Source of the DNA: Colwellia sp. MB02u-6
Lineage (GTDB): Bacteria > Pseudomonadota > Gammaproteobacteria > Enterobacterales > Alteromonadaceae
Reading direction: 5' to 3'
Length of the DNA: 64,000 bases
Assembly: GCF_014077095.1 (NCBI RefSeq)
Contig: NZ_JACGVG010000015.1
Location: 1 to 64,000, forward strand
Shown: positions 9,611 through 17,072 of the stretch, piece after piece
Numbering within the stretch: position 1 is the stretch's first letter
How the letters are laid out: each line of letters opens with the position of its first letter
Program-made: the position numbers and the translations under genes
Notes under the pieces: model-generated
What the model saw: only the letters and a program-made list of their open reading frames with translations
Told to the model about the DNA's origin: nothing
Database searches by the model: none

Positions 9611-9683
9611 ATTAGACCACACTAAAAATGTAATTAACATTGATTTTATTGTCAATTTAATGGACTATATTGTGATTAGACCA
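9611..9683 (-). promoter_or_regulatory. Candidate icmF promoter flanked by two ATTAGACCA repeats
   Basis: On the minus strand TTGACA (9650-9655) and TACATT (9627-9632) are 17 bp apart, a plausible sigma70 promoter for icmF. The 9-mer ATTAGACCA occurs twice in direct orientation, at 9611-9619 and 9675-9683, on either side of this promoter and 64 bp apart, close to six helical turns. That arrangement fits binding by the adjacent AraC-type regulator. The boxes are visible; the binding is inference. Confidence 0.45.
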
Positions 9684-9715
9684 GCTAACATAAATCTTTA
9701 ACTCGATAGGATAAT

Positions 9716-10666
9716 ATGGCAAATATCAAGCTTAATACATCAGCCGACATTCGCTTATTCATCCCAGTTTTTTTATTACAAAAGTTATCAAAGCATCGCT
9801 TAACTGACGGTTTATATCCCGTTTCATTAGGCATCACACAAGCAAATAACAACTATAAATTACAACAAGAAAACAACCAATGCCATACCTTGATTTACTG
9901 CTTGTCGGGGGCGGGTAAATTAGCTTACCAAGGTAAAGAGAGAGTTATAGAACGTGGCGATCTTGTTATTATCAATCCTAATGCCGCATTTACTTTTACC
10001 CTTAATAAAACTCATGGTTCAGTAAAAAGTCACAACCAAAGTGATAAACAACTGACCAGTCGTGACAGCAAATCAGCTGACAATATTGTCTATTGGATTA
10101 ATTTTACCGGCACATTAGCACAAGACTTTGCAGAGCGACTGTTAATGAAAATGGACAGTGGCAAAGCACATGTGGGTGTATTGAAAACTATTGTTAGCGA
10201 CTTTGATCATTTACTAGCATTGGGTGCTCGAGGTTATACTGCGACAAACGTTATTCACGCCGTGCATACTTTGCAACAAGCTTTGAGTTTTCTTGCCCTG
10301 CAATTGCGTTTAACCATGTTTAATAATAGCTCAAGTTTTGATTTGGAAGCGGTGGAGGCGTTAATGCGCAACAGTTTACACCAAGAGCTAAGCCTAGATA
10401 CGCTAGCGCATTATAGCCAACTATCAAAATTTCACTTCGCAAAAAAATTCAAAGAATTAACCGATAGCTCGCCTATTCAGCATTTTATTAATATGAAAAT
10501 TCAACATGCCTGTTTACAGCTAGATAATAGCGATATTGCGATTAAAGACATTGCTAGCGACTTAGGCTATAGCGACCCTTATTATTTTTCGCGCTTGTTT
10601 AAAAAGTTAGTGGGTATTTCACCAAAGCAATATCGTGATTCTCGTCATAGTTCATTAGCGCCTTAG
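9716..10666 (+). CDS. AraC-family transcriptional regulator
   Basis: A 316-residue regulator with an N-terminal cupin-type sensing domain (about 20-190, including IYCLSGAGKLAYQG and RGDLVIINPNA) and a C-terminal AraC double helix-turn-helix (about 215-310, with DIASDLGYSDPYYFSRLFKK and the closing GISPKQYRD). It is divergent from icmF across 283 bp and so is the obvious candidate regulator of the icmF operon. The effector is unknown; an acyl-CoA-related acid would be a guess. The start ATG is preceded by GATAGGATAAT, a modest ribosome-binding site. Confidence 0.87.
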   Translation: MANIKLNTSADIRLFIPVFLLQKLSKHRLTDGLYPVSLGITQANNNYKLQQENNQCHTLIYCLSGAGKLAYQGKERVIERGDLVIINPNAAFTFTLNKTHGSVKSHNQSDKQLTSRDSKSADNIVYWINFTGTLAQDFAERLLMKMDSGKAHVGVLKTIVSDFDHLLALGARGYTATNVIHAVHTLQQALSFLALQLRLTMFNNSSSFDLEAVEALMRNSLHQELSLDTLAHYSQLSKFHFAKKFKELTDSSPIQHFINMKIQHACLQLDNSDIAIKDIASDLGYSDPYYFSRLFKKLVGISPKQYRDSRHSSLAP

Positions 10667-10902
10667 CGCCTTAGCGCAGGTATAATAGCTATTAACTGCC
10701 CTGTTGATTAACTAAATTACATGATAAAAATATGGTGATACTTAAGCATAAATTGTAGTAGCTCAAACTTGATCTTACGCCTTTAAATGCCAGAGTTTAA
10801 CTAAACCTGTTAGACAAAAAAAAGCGTTGCGGTCATTTGATCGAAGCGTCAATTGATCCGCTAGTATTCTTGCTGTGTCGCATTCTTTTATTTAAGTAAG
10901 TG

Positions 10903-11211
10903 ATGAAGCTTACACAAGTTAATAGGGCTTCCCAAAAGAAACTCAAAATTTATGCCGGTGTGATGTTAATCGCGTCAGTGGTATAAGTGTCTACTATCAA
11001 TGCACCAGCGACCTCAACATCATCCTTGAATACTTCCCTTCACAAGCCTCAATCATGCAAACATAAACGTATACTGCGGCTAAAAATACCATTGATCTCG
11101 TGGAGATGAAAAGCCTTCCTTAATGGTGATGCTACGGTATATGATAATCCCTTTGCTAATGGGGAAGCTATCACACTGATCCATGCCTATAATTACAAAT
11201 CGCTAGAATGA
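10903..11211 (+). pseudogene. Possible decayed ORF with transmembrane start
   Basis: One frame from ATG at 10903 reads through 103 codons with only two stops (TAA at 10984, TGA at 11107). The first part, KKLKIYAGVMLIASVV, looks like a membrane anchor. The end, NGDATVYDNPFANGEAITL, looks like ordinary protein. I do not recognise the family. The open frame could be partly chance, so this is a tentative call. Confidence 0.3.
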
Positions 11212-11226
11212 CTCAGCATAATATGC

Positions 11227-11256
11227 AAAAAAAAACATTTACCTAATTGGCAAATG
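11227..11256 (-). terminator. Terminator after the PEP-CTERM gene
   Basis: On the minus strand CATTTGCC, loop AATTA and GGTAAATG form an 8-bp stem with one G-T pair, followed by nine T. It lies about 90 bp past the PEP-CTERM stop codon. A shorter T-run on the other side could also serve the plus strand. Confidence 0.75.
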
Positions 11257-11342
11257 CTTTTTGACGGTTGTAGACAACATTGAGTTACAAAGGGTTATTC
11301 AGGCATGCCGTCGTCAATGATTAATTTTAATAAAAAACTTAC

Positions 11343-11867
11343 TTATACAGATTGTTTATTAAATCGACGTGATGCTAAACCAATTATTCCGAATGCAAAA
11401 ATAGCAAGTGTAGATGGTTCTGGTACATCAAATGTTACGTTAGATATTTCAAGTATATTAGCGCCCAATATTGAGTCAGTGCTACTATTTCCCCAACCAA
11501 ATGACGTACCGCTTAATCTTGAAAAACTTGAAGTACCCATGCCAACACTACCCGAGAAATCAGCACCTGAAGCAACAGTAACTGGTCCACCAGCTGCGCC
11601 ATGAAAACGAATTGACGAACAACAAGCATCAAAACTTGTGTCATATGACCAGTCAAAAGAGACAAAAAAATCAGTTAAGGCTACTGTAAGGAAGGTAACT
11701 TCTGTATTGCTCCCGCTTGAGTTAGGTTCAATCAGACTAACGGTAAGTGGGCTGTTGGATAAATCTACAGACCCTCCTTGGCTGTTATCTACAACCCAAT
11801 TTGATACTTCATAATCATCAGTAAAATCAGATATTAAATTTTCGTGTGCAGTGGAGATACAAAACAA
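11343..11867 (-). CDS. PEP-CTERM sorting-signal protein, start uncertain
   Basis: A secreted, Ser/Gly/Thr-rich protein ending in a canonical PEP-CTERM tail: VPEPSTL at about 148-154, a hydrophobic helix, then RR at 167-168. Such tails are cut by an exosortase at the inner membrane, and substrates go to the surface or biofilm matrix. The body (10-145) resembles the beta-sandwich of other PEP-CTERM proteins but has no named domain I recognise. The only common start codon is TTG at 11867. The same frame extends upstream as LFTGIIFFVSGLFCISTA, the core of a signal peptide, up to a TAA at 11901-11903 without any ATG, GTG or TTG in between. The start is therefore either non-standard (ATT) or damaged. 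No exosortase gene is in the window. Confidence 0.72.
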   Translation of the reverse strand: MFCISTAHENLISDFTDDYEVSNWVVDNSQGGSVDLSNSPLTVSLIEPNSSGSNTEVTFLTVALTDFFVSFDWSYDTSFDACCSSIRFHGAAGGPVTVASGADFSGSVGMGTSSFSRLSGTSFGWGNSSTDSILGANILEISNVTFDVPEPSTLAIFAFGIIGLASRRFNKQSV

Positions 11868-11996
11868 ACCACTGACGAAGAAAATAATTCCGGTAAATAG
11901 TTAACTATGTAAATCACGTTATAATGACTGCTCTTGAACCAAATGTGGAAGTTGAACTTAATGATGATTCGCTCCCGCTCTTGTCACACTTTAAGT

Positions 11997-13088
11997 TTAT
12001 GACTTATCTCTGTTCATCAGTAAAGCCATATCGCGGGCATATAGTTGTGATTGGCGTATATCCAAATCATTACTCGACGATTTTTCACCACCGGTCGGCA
12101 ATTCAATATGAAATTGTACGGCATTTTTTATATTGACATTTTTTATATTGCCACCATGATTTTTAATAATGGTTTTAGCTAAACTTAATCCAATACCTAG
12201 ACCTTGATTGCTAGATCTCTCTTTATCACCGCCACCTATGAAGGGTTCAAATAATGTATTTTTTACTTTTGGTGAAATCCCTCGTCCAAAATCACGAATC
12301 GTTATATGGGCAAAATGACTACTTTGCTTAAGCTGCAAATGAATTTCACTGCCCTTATGGCTATGTTCAATACTGTTTTGCACACATTCTGTAATGGCAC
12401 GTTGTAGCCAGCCAAAACTACCGTATAAATTGCCAATAATCTCGCCTTTTTGCTTGAGTCGAATAACAATATTTTTACTTGCGATCATTTCGCTAAGTGA
12501 GTTAATGGCGCTACGAGTCACTTCAACCAAGCTTATACGTTCTTTGTTACGCATGGGGTCATCACCATAAGTTTCGGACAACTCAAGCAGTTTTTTCATT
12601 TTGCTTGTTACTTCTTTAGCACTGTTAATGGTTAATTCAATCAGAGAATCAAGATTTTTTTCCTTGATTTCGTCTGTGTTAAGCCGCTCAGAAAGAAAAA
12701 ATGCTCCCTCTGTAAAGGCTTGCATAGGGGTACGTAATTCATGATTAATTAGTTTAAACATATTATCTTGTAGTCCCTCATACTTTACTCTTTCAAGCTC
12801 CTTTCTAATATATAGACAAAACATATTTTCATCATGAAAGATAACCGTATGGTTATTGTTTTCAACCTGCCCAATGCCATTTAACTTTATGTCTTTTACT
12901 TGCTCTAGTTCACTCGTGTGCATTTCAGCTACGGCTTCCATAACACGGTTATTGGCTATTTGATTGCCAACAACAACACCTTCAAAACCTAATTTTTTTA
13001 AATTACTAAAAAATACTTTACCTGTTATATCAAACATCACAATGCCATCATTAAGTTGGGATAAAAGTTTCACAAATAATTTATTCAT
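11997..13088 (-). CDS. Soluble sensor histidine kinase
   Basis: A 363-residue kinase without membrane segments. An N-terminal PAS-like region (about 8-100) is followed by a HisKA box with His116 in INHELRTPMQAF and a HATPase_c domain (about 215-335) with the N box QNSIEHS, G1 RDFGRGIS and G2 GLGIGLSLAK. It lies 5 bp downstream of the HTH-receiver protein, so the pair is co-transcribed and this kinase is the likely phosphodonor for that regulator. The signal is unknown but must be cytoplasmic. Confidence 0.88.
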   Translation of the reverse strand: MNKLFVKLLSQLNDGIVMFDITGKVFFSNLKKLGFEGVVVGNQIANNRVMEAVAEMHTSELEQVKDIKLNGIGQVENNNHTVIFHDENMFCLYIRKELERVKYEGLQDNMFKLINHELRTPMQAFTEGAFFLSERLNTDEIKEKNLDSLIELTINSAKEVTSKMKKLLELSETYGDDPMRNKERISLVEVTRSAINSLSEMIASKNIVIRLKQKGEIIGNLYGSFGWLQRAITECVQNSIEHSHKGSEIHLQLKQSSHFAHITIRDFGRGISPKVKNTLFEPFIGGGDKERSSNQGLGIGLSLAKTIIKNHGGNIKNVNIKNAVQFHIELPTGGEKSSSNDLDIRQSQLYARDMALLMNRDKS

Positions 13089-13093
13089 AGTGA

Positions 13094-13693
13094 TTAACTA
13101 CCCAACAGTGTTTTACATTGCTGTTTGACGATTTTTTCAATTTCATCAAATGGAATGGGTTTAGTGAAAATAGGTATCCCTGCCGGTAAGCCACCTTTCT
13201 GAGTAATCTCTGCTTTTGATAATCCTGATACCGCCATAACCACCATGTCGTTAAATTCTTCCATTTTGACCAGGCTTTTTAACATATGAATACCATTTAC
13301 ATTTGGCATTTGAATATCGGTAATAACAATATCAGGCTTCCATGCACCTATTTGTATTAAGCCCTGAAAACCATCGCTAGCCGTTTGTAAAATAATAGGT
13401 AATTTCCAACCTTCAATAGTCATTTTATACAACATAATTAAATCAGGCTCATCTTCTATCACTAAAATACGTACTGATTTTTTCTCGACAGCAGCGTTAT
13501 TCTCTTGTTTAAGTTCAGCCTTAAGCGCTTCAATATCCTCTAGATTAAAGCGCCTGTGTCCACCTACTGTCTTCCAAGCCTTTAATATCCCTGAGTCTGA
13601 CCAAAGCTGAATCGTACGTGTTGTTACCTCTAACAAACTAGCTGCTTGTTTTGAGGTACAGTGTTTCACTTTTAAATGAGTGACTTGCTGCAT
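13094..13693 (-). CDS. MerR/BldC-type HTH protein fused to a receiver domain
   Basis: A 199-residue response regulator of unusual architecture. The DNA-binding domain is at the N-terminus (about 10-60): TSKQAASLLEVTTRTIQLW then GGHRRF, the excisionase/MerR type. The receiver follows (about 73-195) with acidic Glu80/Asp81, phospho-acceptor Asp126 in ITDIQMPN and Lys178 in FTKPI. Most response regulators place the receiver first. It is followed after 5 bp by a histidine kinase. Two perfect tandem 9-mers 30 bp upstream of its start may be its own operator. Confidence 0.86.
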   Translation of the reverse strand: MQQVTHLKVKHCTSKQAASLLEVTTRTIQLWSDSGILKAWKTVGGHRRFNLEDIEALKAELKQENNAAVEKKSVRILVIEDEPDLIMLYKMTIEGWKLPIILQTASDGFQGLIQIGAWKPDIVITDIQMPNVNGIHMLKSLVKMEEFNDMVVMAVSGLSKAEITQKGGLPAGIPIFTKPIPFDEIEKIVKQQCKTLLGS

Positions 13694-13723
13694 TCAATCT
13701 TGCTCCCTTCTGTTTATTCTGAA

Positions 13724-13741
13724 TTTTCCGTATTTTCCGTA
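13724..13741. promoter_or_regulatory. Tandem 9-bp direct repeats upstream of the HTH-receiver gene
   Basis: TTTTCCGTA occurs twice head to tail (13724-13732, 13733-13741), 30 bp upstream of the HTH-receiver start. It lies within TTCTGAATTTTCCG, which recurs almost exactly at 23518-23531 upstream of the giant kinase. Direct repeats are the type of site used by BldC-like single MerR domains, so autoregulation is a reasonable inference. Confidence 0.45.
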
Positions 13742-13870
13742 TATATAAAATGTATACTAAGCACTGACAAGAGTCAACTTTTAAGAGTAACCTATGGTTA
13801 AAACAACCCAAGATTGTGTTACTCAGATTTCGCTGCTATCAGATTTTTTTGTGTTCTCTGTCGCTGATAA

Positions 13871-13895
13871 AAAACTGTTAATTTATAACAGTTTT
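13871..13895 (-). terminator. Terminator after the HD-GYP gene
   Basis: AAAACTGTTA and TAACAGTTTT form a perfect 10-bp stem around a 5-nt loop. On the minus strand it is followed by more T residues. It lies 70 bp beyond the HD-GYP stop and separates that unit from the HTH-receiver/kinase pair. Confidence 0.72.
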
Positions 13896-13964
13896 GTTGG
13901 TGAGGGAATCTACTTTATAGGAAAAAAAACAGCCAAATATAAAAATTACAGGCTCAAATAAAGC

Positions 13965-14858
13965 TTAATTTCCCTTATTAATTCTATCGCGTTCATTAAT
14001 AATGTCGTTACTCACAGAGAAAAAAGCTTTAACAACATTGGGATCAAAATGAGTGCCGCTGCCTTCTTTCACCATAGCAAGTGCTTTTTCATCAGAGAAT
14101 GCCGGGCGATAACATCTATCCATGGTTAGGGCATCAAAAAAATCTGCCAAAGCAACAATGCGAGCACTTAAAGGAATTTGCTCACCCTGTAAATTTAAGG
14201 GGTATCCACTACCGTCAAATTTCTCATGGTGTGCTAAAGCAACTTCTTCCGCCATTTGTAAGACAGGAACGTCTGAGCCACTTAAAATATTAGCGCCATA
14301 CTCGGGGTGCTTACGCATTAATACCCATTCTGCTTCAGTTAATTTACCCGGTTTTTTCAAGATATCATCAGGTATACCTATTTTTCCTATATCGTGCATA
14401 GGACTAGCTTGCTCAAGTAGATAACAAAATTTTTCATCTTGGCCACAAGCACACGCGATCATTGAAGAAAAACGGCTCATTCTAAGGATGTGAGCGCCGG
14501 TATCGTCATCTTTAAATTCTGCCGCTGTCGCTAAACGTCTTATGGTATCAAGATGAGATGATTCAAGCGCTTGATATGATTTTTCTTTCTGCGCCATCAA
14601 AATCATAAAATCCTGATTGAATCGCTCTAATTGTTTATAGGCAGCATTTTTTTCATTTTCATTCATTGCCGCTATATCGCGCTCAACAAGTAGTTTTTGA
14701 ATGTCTTGTGCATAACAAAAAAGCTGAGCTTGTAAGTCTTCTTTTTCTGTCTCCATAACTTTAACAACGTCCCAGACAAGATTTATGTCTGTCGACCTTG
14801 CAGCAAGTTTTTTAACAAGCGAATCCATTTCATTACCAATAAAATGATTAACTGACAT
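13965..14858 (-). CDS. HD-GYP domain phosphodiesterase
   Basis: A 297-residue soluble protein. Residues 1-100 are helical and probably coiled coil. Residues 103-290 form an HD-GYP domain with the metal-binding MHDIGKIGIPD (His155, Asp156) and HHEKFDGSGYP (210-220, Gly218-Tyr219-Pro220 intact). All signature residues are present, so hydrolysis of cyclic-di-GMP is expected. Unlike RpfG it has no receiver domain of its own. A single-domain receiver protein is encoded 30 bp upstream and may act on it in trans. It is the last gene of the unit ending at the terminator near 13871. Confidence 0.88.
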   Translation of the reverse strand: MSVNHFIGNEMDSLVKKLAARSTDINLVWDVVKVMETEKEDLQAQLFCYAQDIQKLLVERDIAAMNENEKNAAYKQLERFNQDFMILMAQKEKSYQALESSHLDTIRRLATAAEFKDDDTGAHILRMSRFSSMIACACGQDEKFCYLLEQASPMHDIGKIGIPDDILKKPGKLTEAEWVLMRKHPEYGANILSGSDVPVLQMAEEVALAHHEKFDGSGYPLNLQGEQIPLSARIVALADFFDALTMDRCYRPAFSDEKALAMVKEGSGTHFDPNVVKAFFSVSNDIINERDRINKGN

Positions 14859-14888
14859 TTGATTATTCTCTATTAGACATATTTATAG

Positions 14889-15260
14889 TTAAATTAATGC
14901 AATATTAACTTTTTGTATTAATTCCAATGGGCTGAAGGGTTTAATAAGGTAGCTGTCTGCCCCAACACGTTCTCCTTCATCAAGGTCAGATTTTTGCCCT
15001 CGTGCTGTTAACAACATCACATATGGAATTTTTACACTACTGTCTTGTTTTAGTTGTTCACAGACCTGATAACCATCAAGTTCACCAGGCATCATTACAT
15101 CTAGAATAACTAAGTCGGGTTGGATCACTTTTGCTAAAGCCAATGCACGTTGGCCATCTTCTGCTTCATGTAATTCATAATCACCAAAATCAAGCGTCAT
15201 TCGGATTAATTTTCTTAATTCACCTTGATCGTCAACAATTAAAATTCTTTTTTGACTCAT
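14889..15260 (-). CDS. Single-domain response regulator (CheY-like)
   Basis: A 123-residue receiver with no output domain. Acidic pocket Asp10/Asp11, phospho-acceptor Asp54 in LILDVMMPG, and the conserved Lys in YLIKPFSP are present. It sits 18 bp after the hybrid kinase and 30 bp before the HD-GYP gene on the same strand, so it probably relays phosphate from one of the kinases to the HD-GYP protein or to a phosphotransfer partner. Cytoplasmic. Confidence 0.88.
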   Translation of the reverse strand: MSQKRILIVDDQGELRKLIRMTLDFGDYELHEAEDGQRALALAKVIQPDLVILDVMMPGELDGYQVCEQLKQDSSVKIPYVMLLTARGQKSDLDEGERVGADSYLIKPFSPLELIQKVNIALI

Positions 15261-15278
15261 GGTTCATTCCTCATCATA

Positions 15279-16802
15279 TTAACTGCTAACGATAGGTAAC
15301 CATACAGTTACTAACATTCCTGCACCGATGTCACTAACAAAGTCAACATCGCCATCATGGATCGAGACTATTTCTTTAACTAGTGACACACCTAAGCCAG
15401 TACCAGGTGTTACACCTGAGTCGTCTGCCCGGTAAAAACGTTCTCCAATACGAGAAAGTTGTTGTGGTGTCATGCCTATGCCTTTATCAATAATACTGAT
15501 ACCAAAATGCCTAATTCCGTTTTGTTCTCTTTCGCTTGTTTGCAACAATACATTTTCATTTTCAGGAGAATATTTAAAACTATTACTTAATAAATTGTTA
15601 AACACTTGCCGTATTTTATCAATATCACAAGATATTATTGGCCAAAGACCTGTTGATTGAATATCAACTTTGCGTCCCTTAAATGCTCCTTCCACTTCAT
15701 CACATGACTGTTTTATAAGTTTTTCAAGTGAATGATTATGCATATAGAAATCTTTACCCGCTCTTGCCTCGATACGTGACAAATCAAGTAACTCATCTAA
15801 TAGTTTTTTTAGATTTTGTGACTGACGATGAATAGTTTCAAAAATTTCAGATGACGTTTTTTTATCATAGTCACGATTCATTAGTAATTCAGAAAATCCA
15901 TATATACTGGCTAATGGTGTACGAAGCTCATGAGCAGCTGTTGATAAAAAATCACTTTTCATTTTATCAACTTCTTTTTCATGGGTTATATCTCTAAAAT
16001 AGAGTACTTGTCCTTCTTTTTCGCCCGTCAAACCATACATTATTATTTGCTTACAATTAATAATACGTAATTTAGGACGTGAAAGATAAATGGTATACTC
16101 ACAGTCTTCATTACGAATAATGTTGGTTTCTTTCATGAAATCTGAATTATATAAACTTGCCATCGCGTCACTAAAAATCGCAGTACTTTTACCGATGAAT
16201 TTTTCTTCTGTAAACCCCGTCATATTTAACAAAGCAGGGTTAATGTAAATAATATTATTATCAACATTCTCTAATACAAATCCATCTGGACTTAACGTTA
16301 ATATACTGTCTAATTCGCGTGTTCGCTCTTTGACTTTTTTTTCTAAAGATTCTGAGAATAATTTATTTAGTGAAAGTTTATTATTCAAGGTATCTAATTC
16401 TTTTATTTTTTCATGCTCTCGTAGGGCAAAAGTGTAATAAGTGTTGAGGCGATGCAAAAGTTTTTCTTCATCGATTGGTTTAACAATATAATCTATCGTT
16501 CCTAGTTCTCTGGCTCTCTGAAAAAAAGCATCTTCTTTGTGATGTGCACTAACAAACATAACGGGAATATTTGCTGTTTTTTTTCTCAGTCTTATAATGG
16601 AAACAAATTCAAATCCGTCCATATTTGGCATTTGAACATCACACAAAATCAGATCAACAGCTTGCTGGTCTATGTAACTCAGCGCTTCAATAGCGCTAGA
16701 AATACCCTTTATTTTAAAATTTAAATTTTTTTCTAAAACAGTAGTAAGTGCAAAAATATTTTGTTCAATGTCATCAATAATTAGTATTTTAAATTTTTCC
16801 AT
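15279..16802 (-). CDS. Receiver-PAS-histidine kinase hybrid
   Basis: A 507-residue soluble kinase. An N-terminal receiver (about 5-120, Asp55 in LILCDVQMPN, Lys in YIVKPI) leads through a coiled coil (125-165) to a PAS domain (about 166-275), a HisKA box with His291 in TAAHELRTPLASIYGF and a HATPase_c domain (about 390-505; GLGVSLVKEI is the G2 box). The N-terminal receiver suggests its activity is set by another kinase, perhaps the giant hybrid kinase encoded upstream. It is 18 bp from the single receiver gene, in the same unit. Confidence 0.88.
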   Translation of the reverse strand: MEKFKILIIDDIEQNIFALTTVLEKNLNFKIKGISSAIEALSYIDQQAVDLILCDVQMPNMDGFEFVSIIRLRKKTANIPVMFVSAHHKEDAFFQRARELGTIDYIVKPIDEEKLLHRLNTYYTFALREHEKIKELDTLNNKLSLNKLFSESLEKKVKERTRELDSILTLSPDGFVLENVDNNIIYINPALLNMTGFTEEKFIGKSTAIFSDAMASLYNSDFMKETNIIRNEDCEYTIYLSRPKLRIINCKQIIMYGLTGEKEGQVLYFRDITHEKEVDKMKSDFLSTAAHELRTPLASIYGFSELLMNRDYDKKTSSEIFETIHRQSQNLKKLLDELLDLSRIEARAGKDFYMHNHSLEKLIKQSCDEVEGAFKGRKVDIQSTGLWPIISCDIDKIRQVFNNLLSNSFKYSPENENVLLQTSEREQNGIRHFGISIIDKGIGMTPQQLSRIGERFYRADDSGVTPGTGLGVSLVKEIVSIHDGDVDFVSDIGAGMLVTVWLPIVSS

Positions 16803-17072
16803 TGAGTAATCTACCTTAATTGTTTTGGTAGCTTAATGTTTTATTAATTTTGCCTCGGTAATAGATAACATTTTGTTAAATTTTTTCACTATTACCAATC
16901 AATAATGACATTAATAAACTATAGAATTTTAAGTAGTTAACTTGAAGATTATTGAATTTTTTTAAAATCAATAAATATTAAATACTTTATATTCAAAAAA
17001 TTATGCGTCAAAGGTATTGCTTAAAATCATATGTACTTAACCTAATAATGGTTTAATTCAATTTTAAACATA

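Larger units (their letters stand above)
10667..11342. other. Largely non-coding stretch with decayed ORF and terminator
   Basis: Between the AraC gene and the PEP-CTERM gene there is no intact gene. The stretch holds a reading frame broken by stops (10903-11211) and a hairpin terminator (11227-11256), described separately. The opening repeats the short phrase CCTTAGCG just after the AraC stop. Nothing else is recognised. Confidence 0.6.

Noticed and set aside
9433-9715. Cobalamin riboswitch upstream of the B12-dependent icmF
   Set aside because: No B12-box (GCCACTG-type) or matching fold could be seen on the minus strand.
13794-13964. Small plus-strand ORF (about 56 codons) between the HD-GYP and HTH-receiver genes
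   Set aside because: No recognisable protein, weak ribosome-binding site, and it spans a minus-strand terminator hairpin; probably chance.
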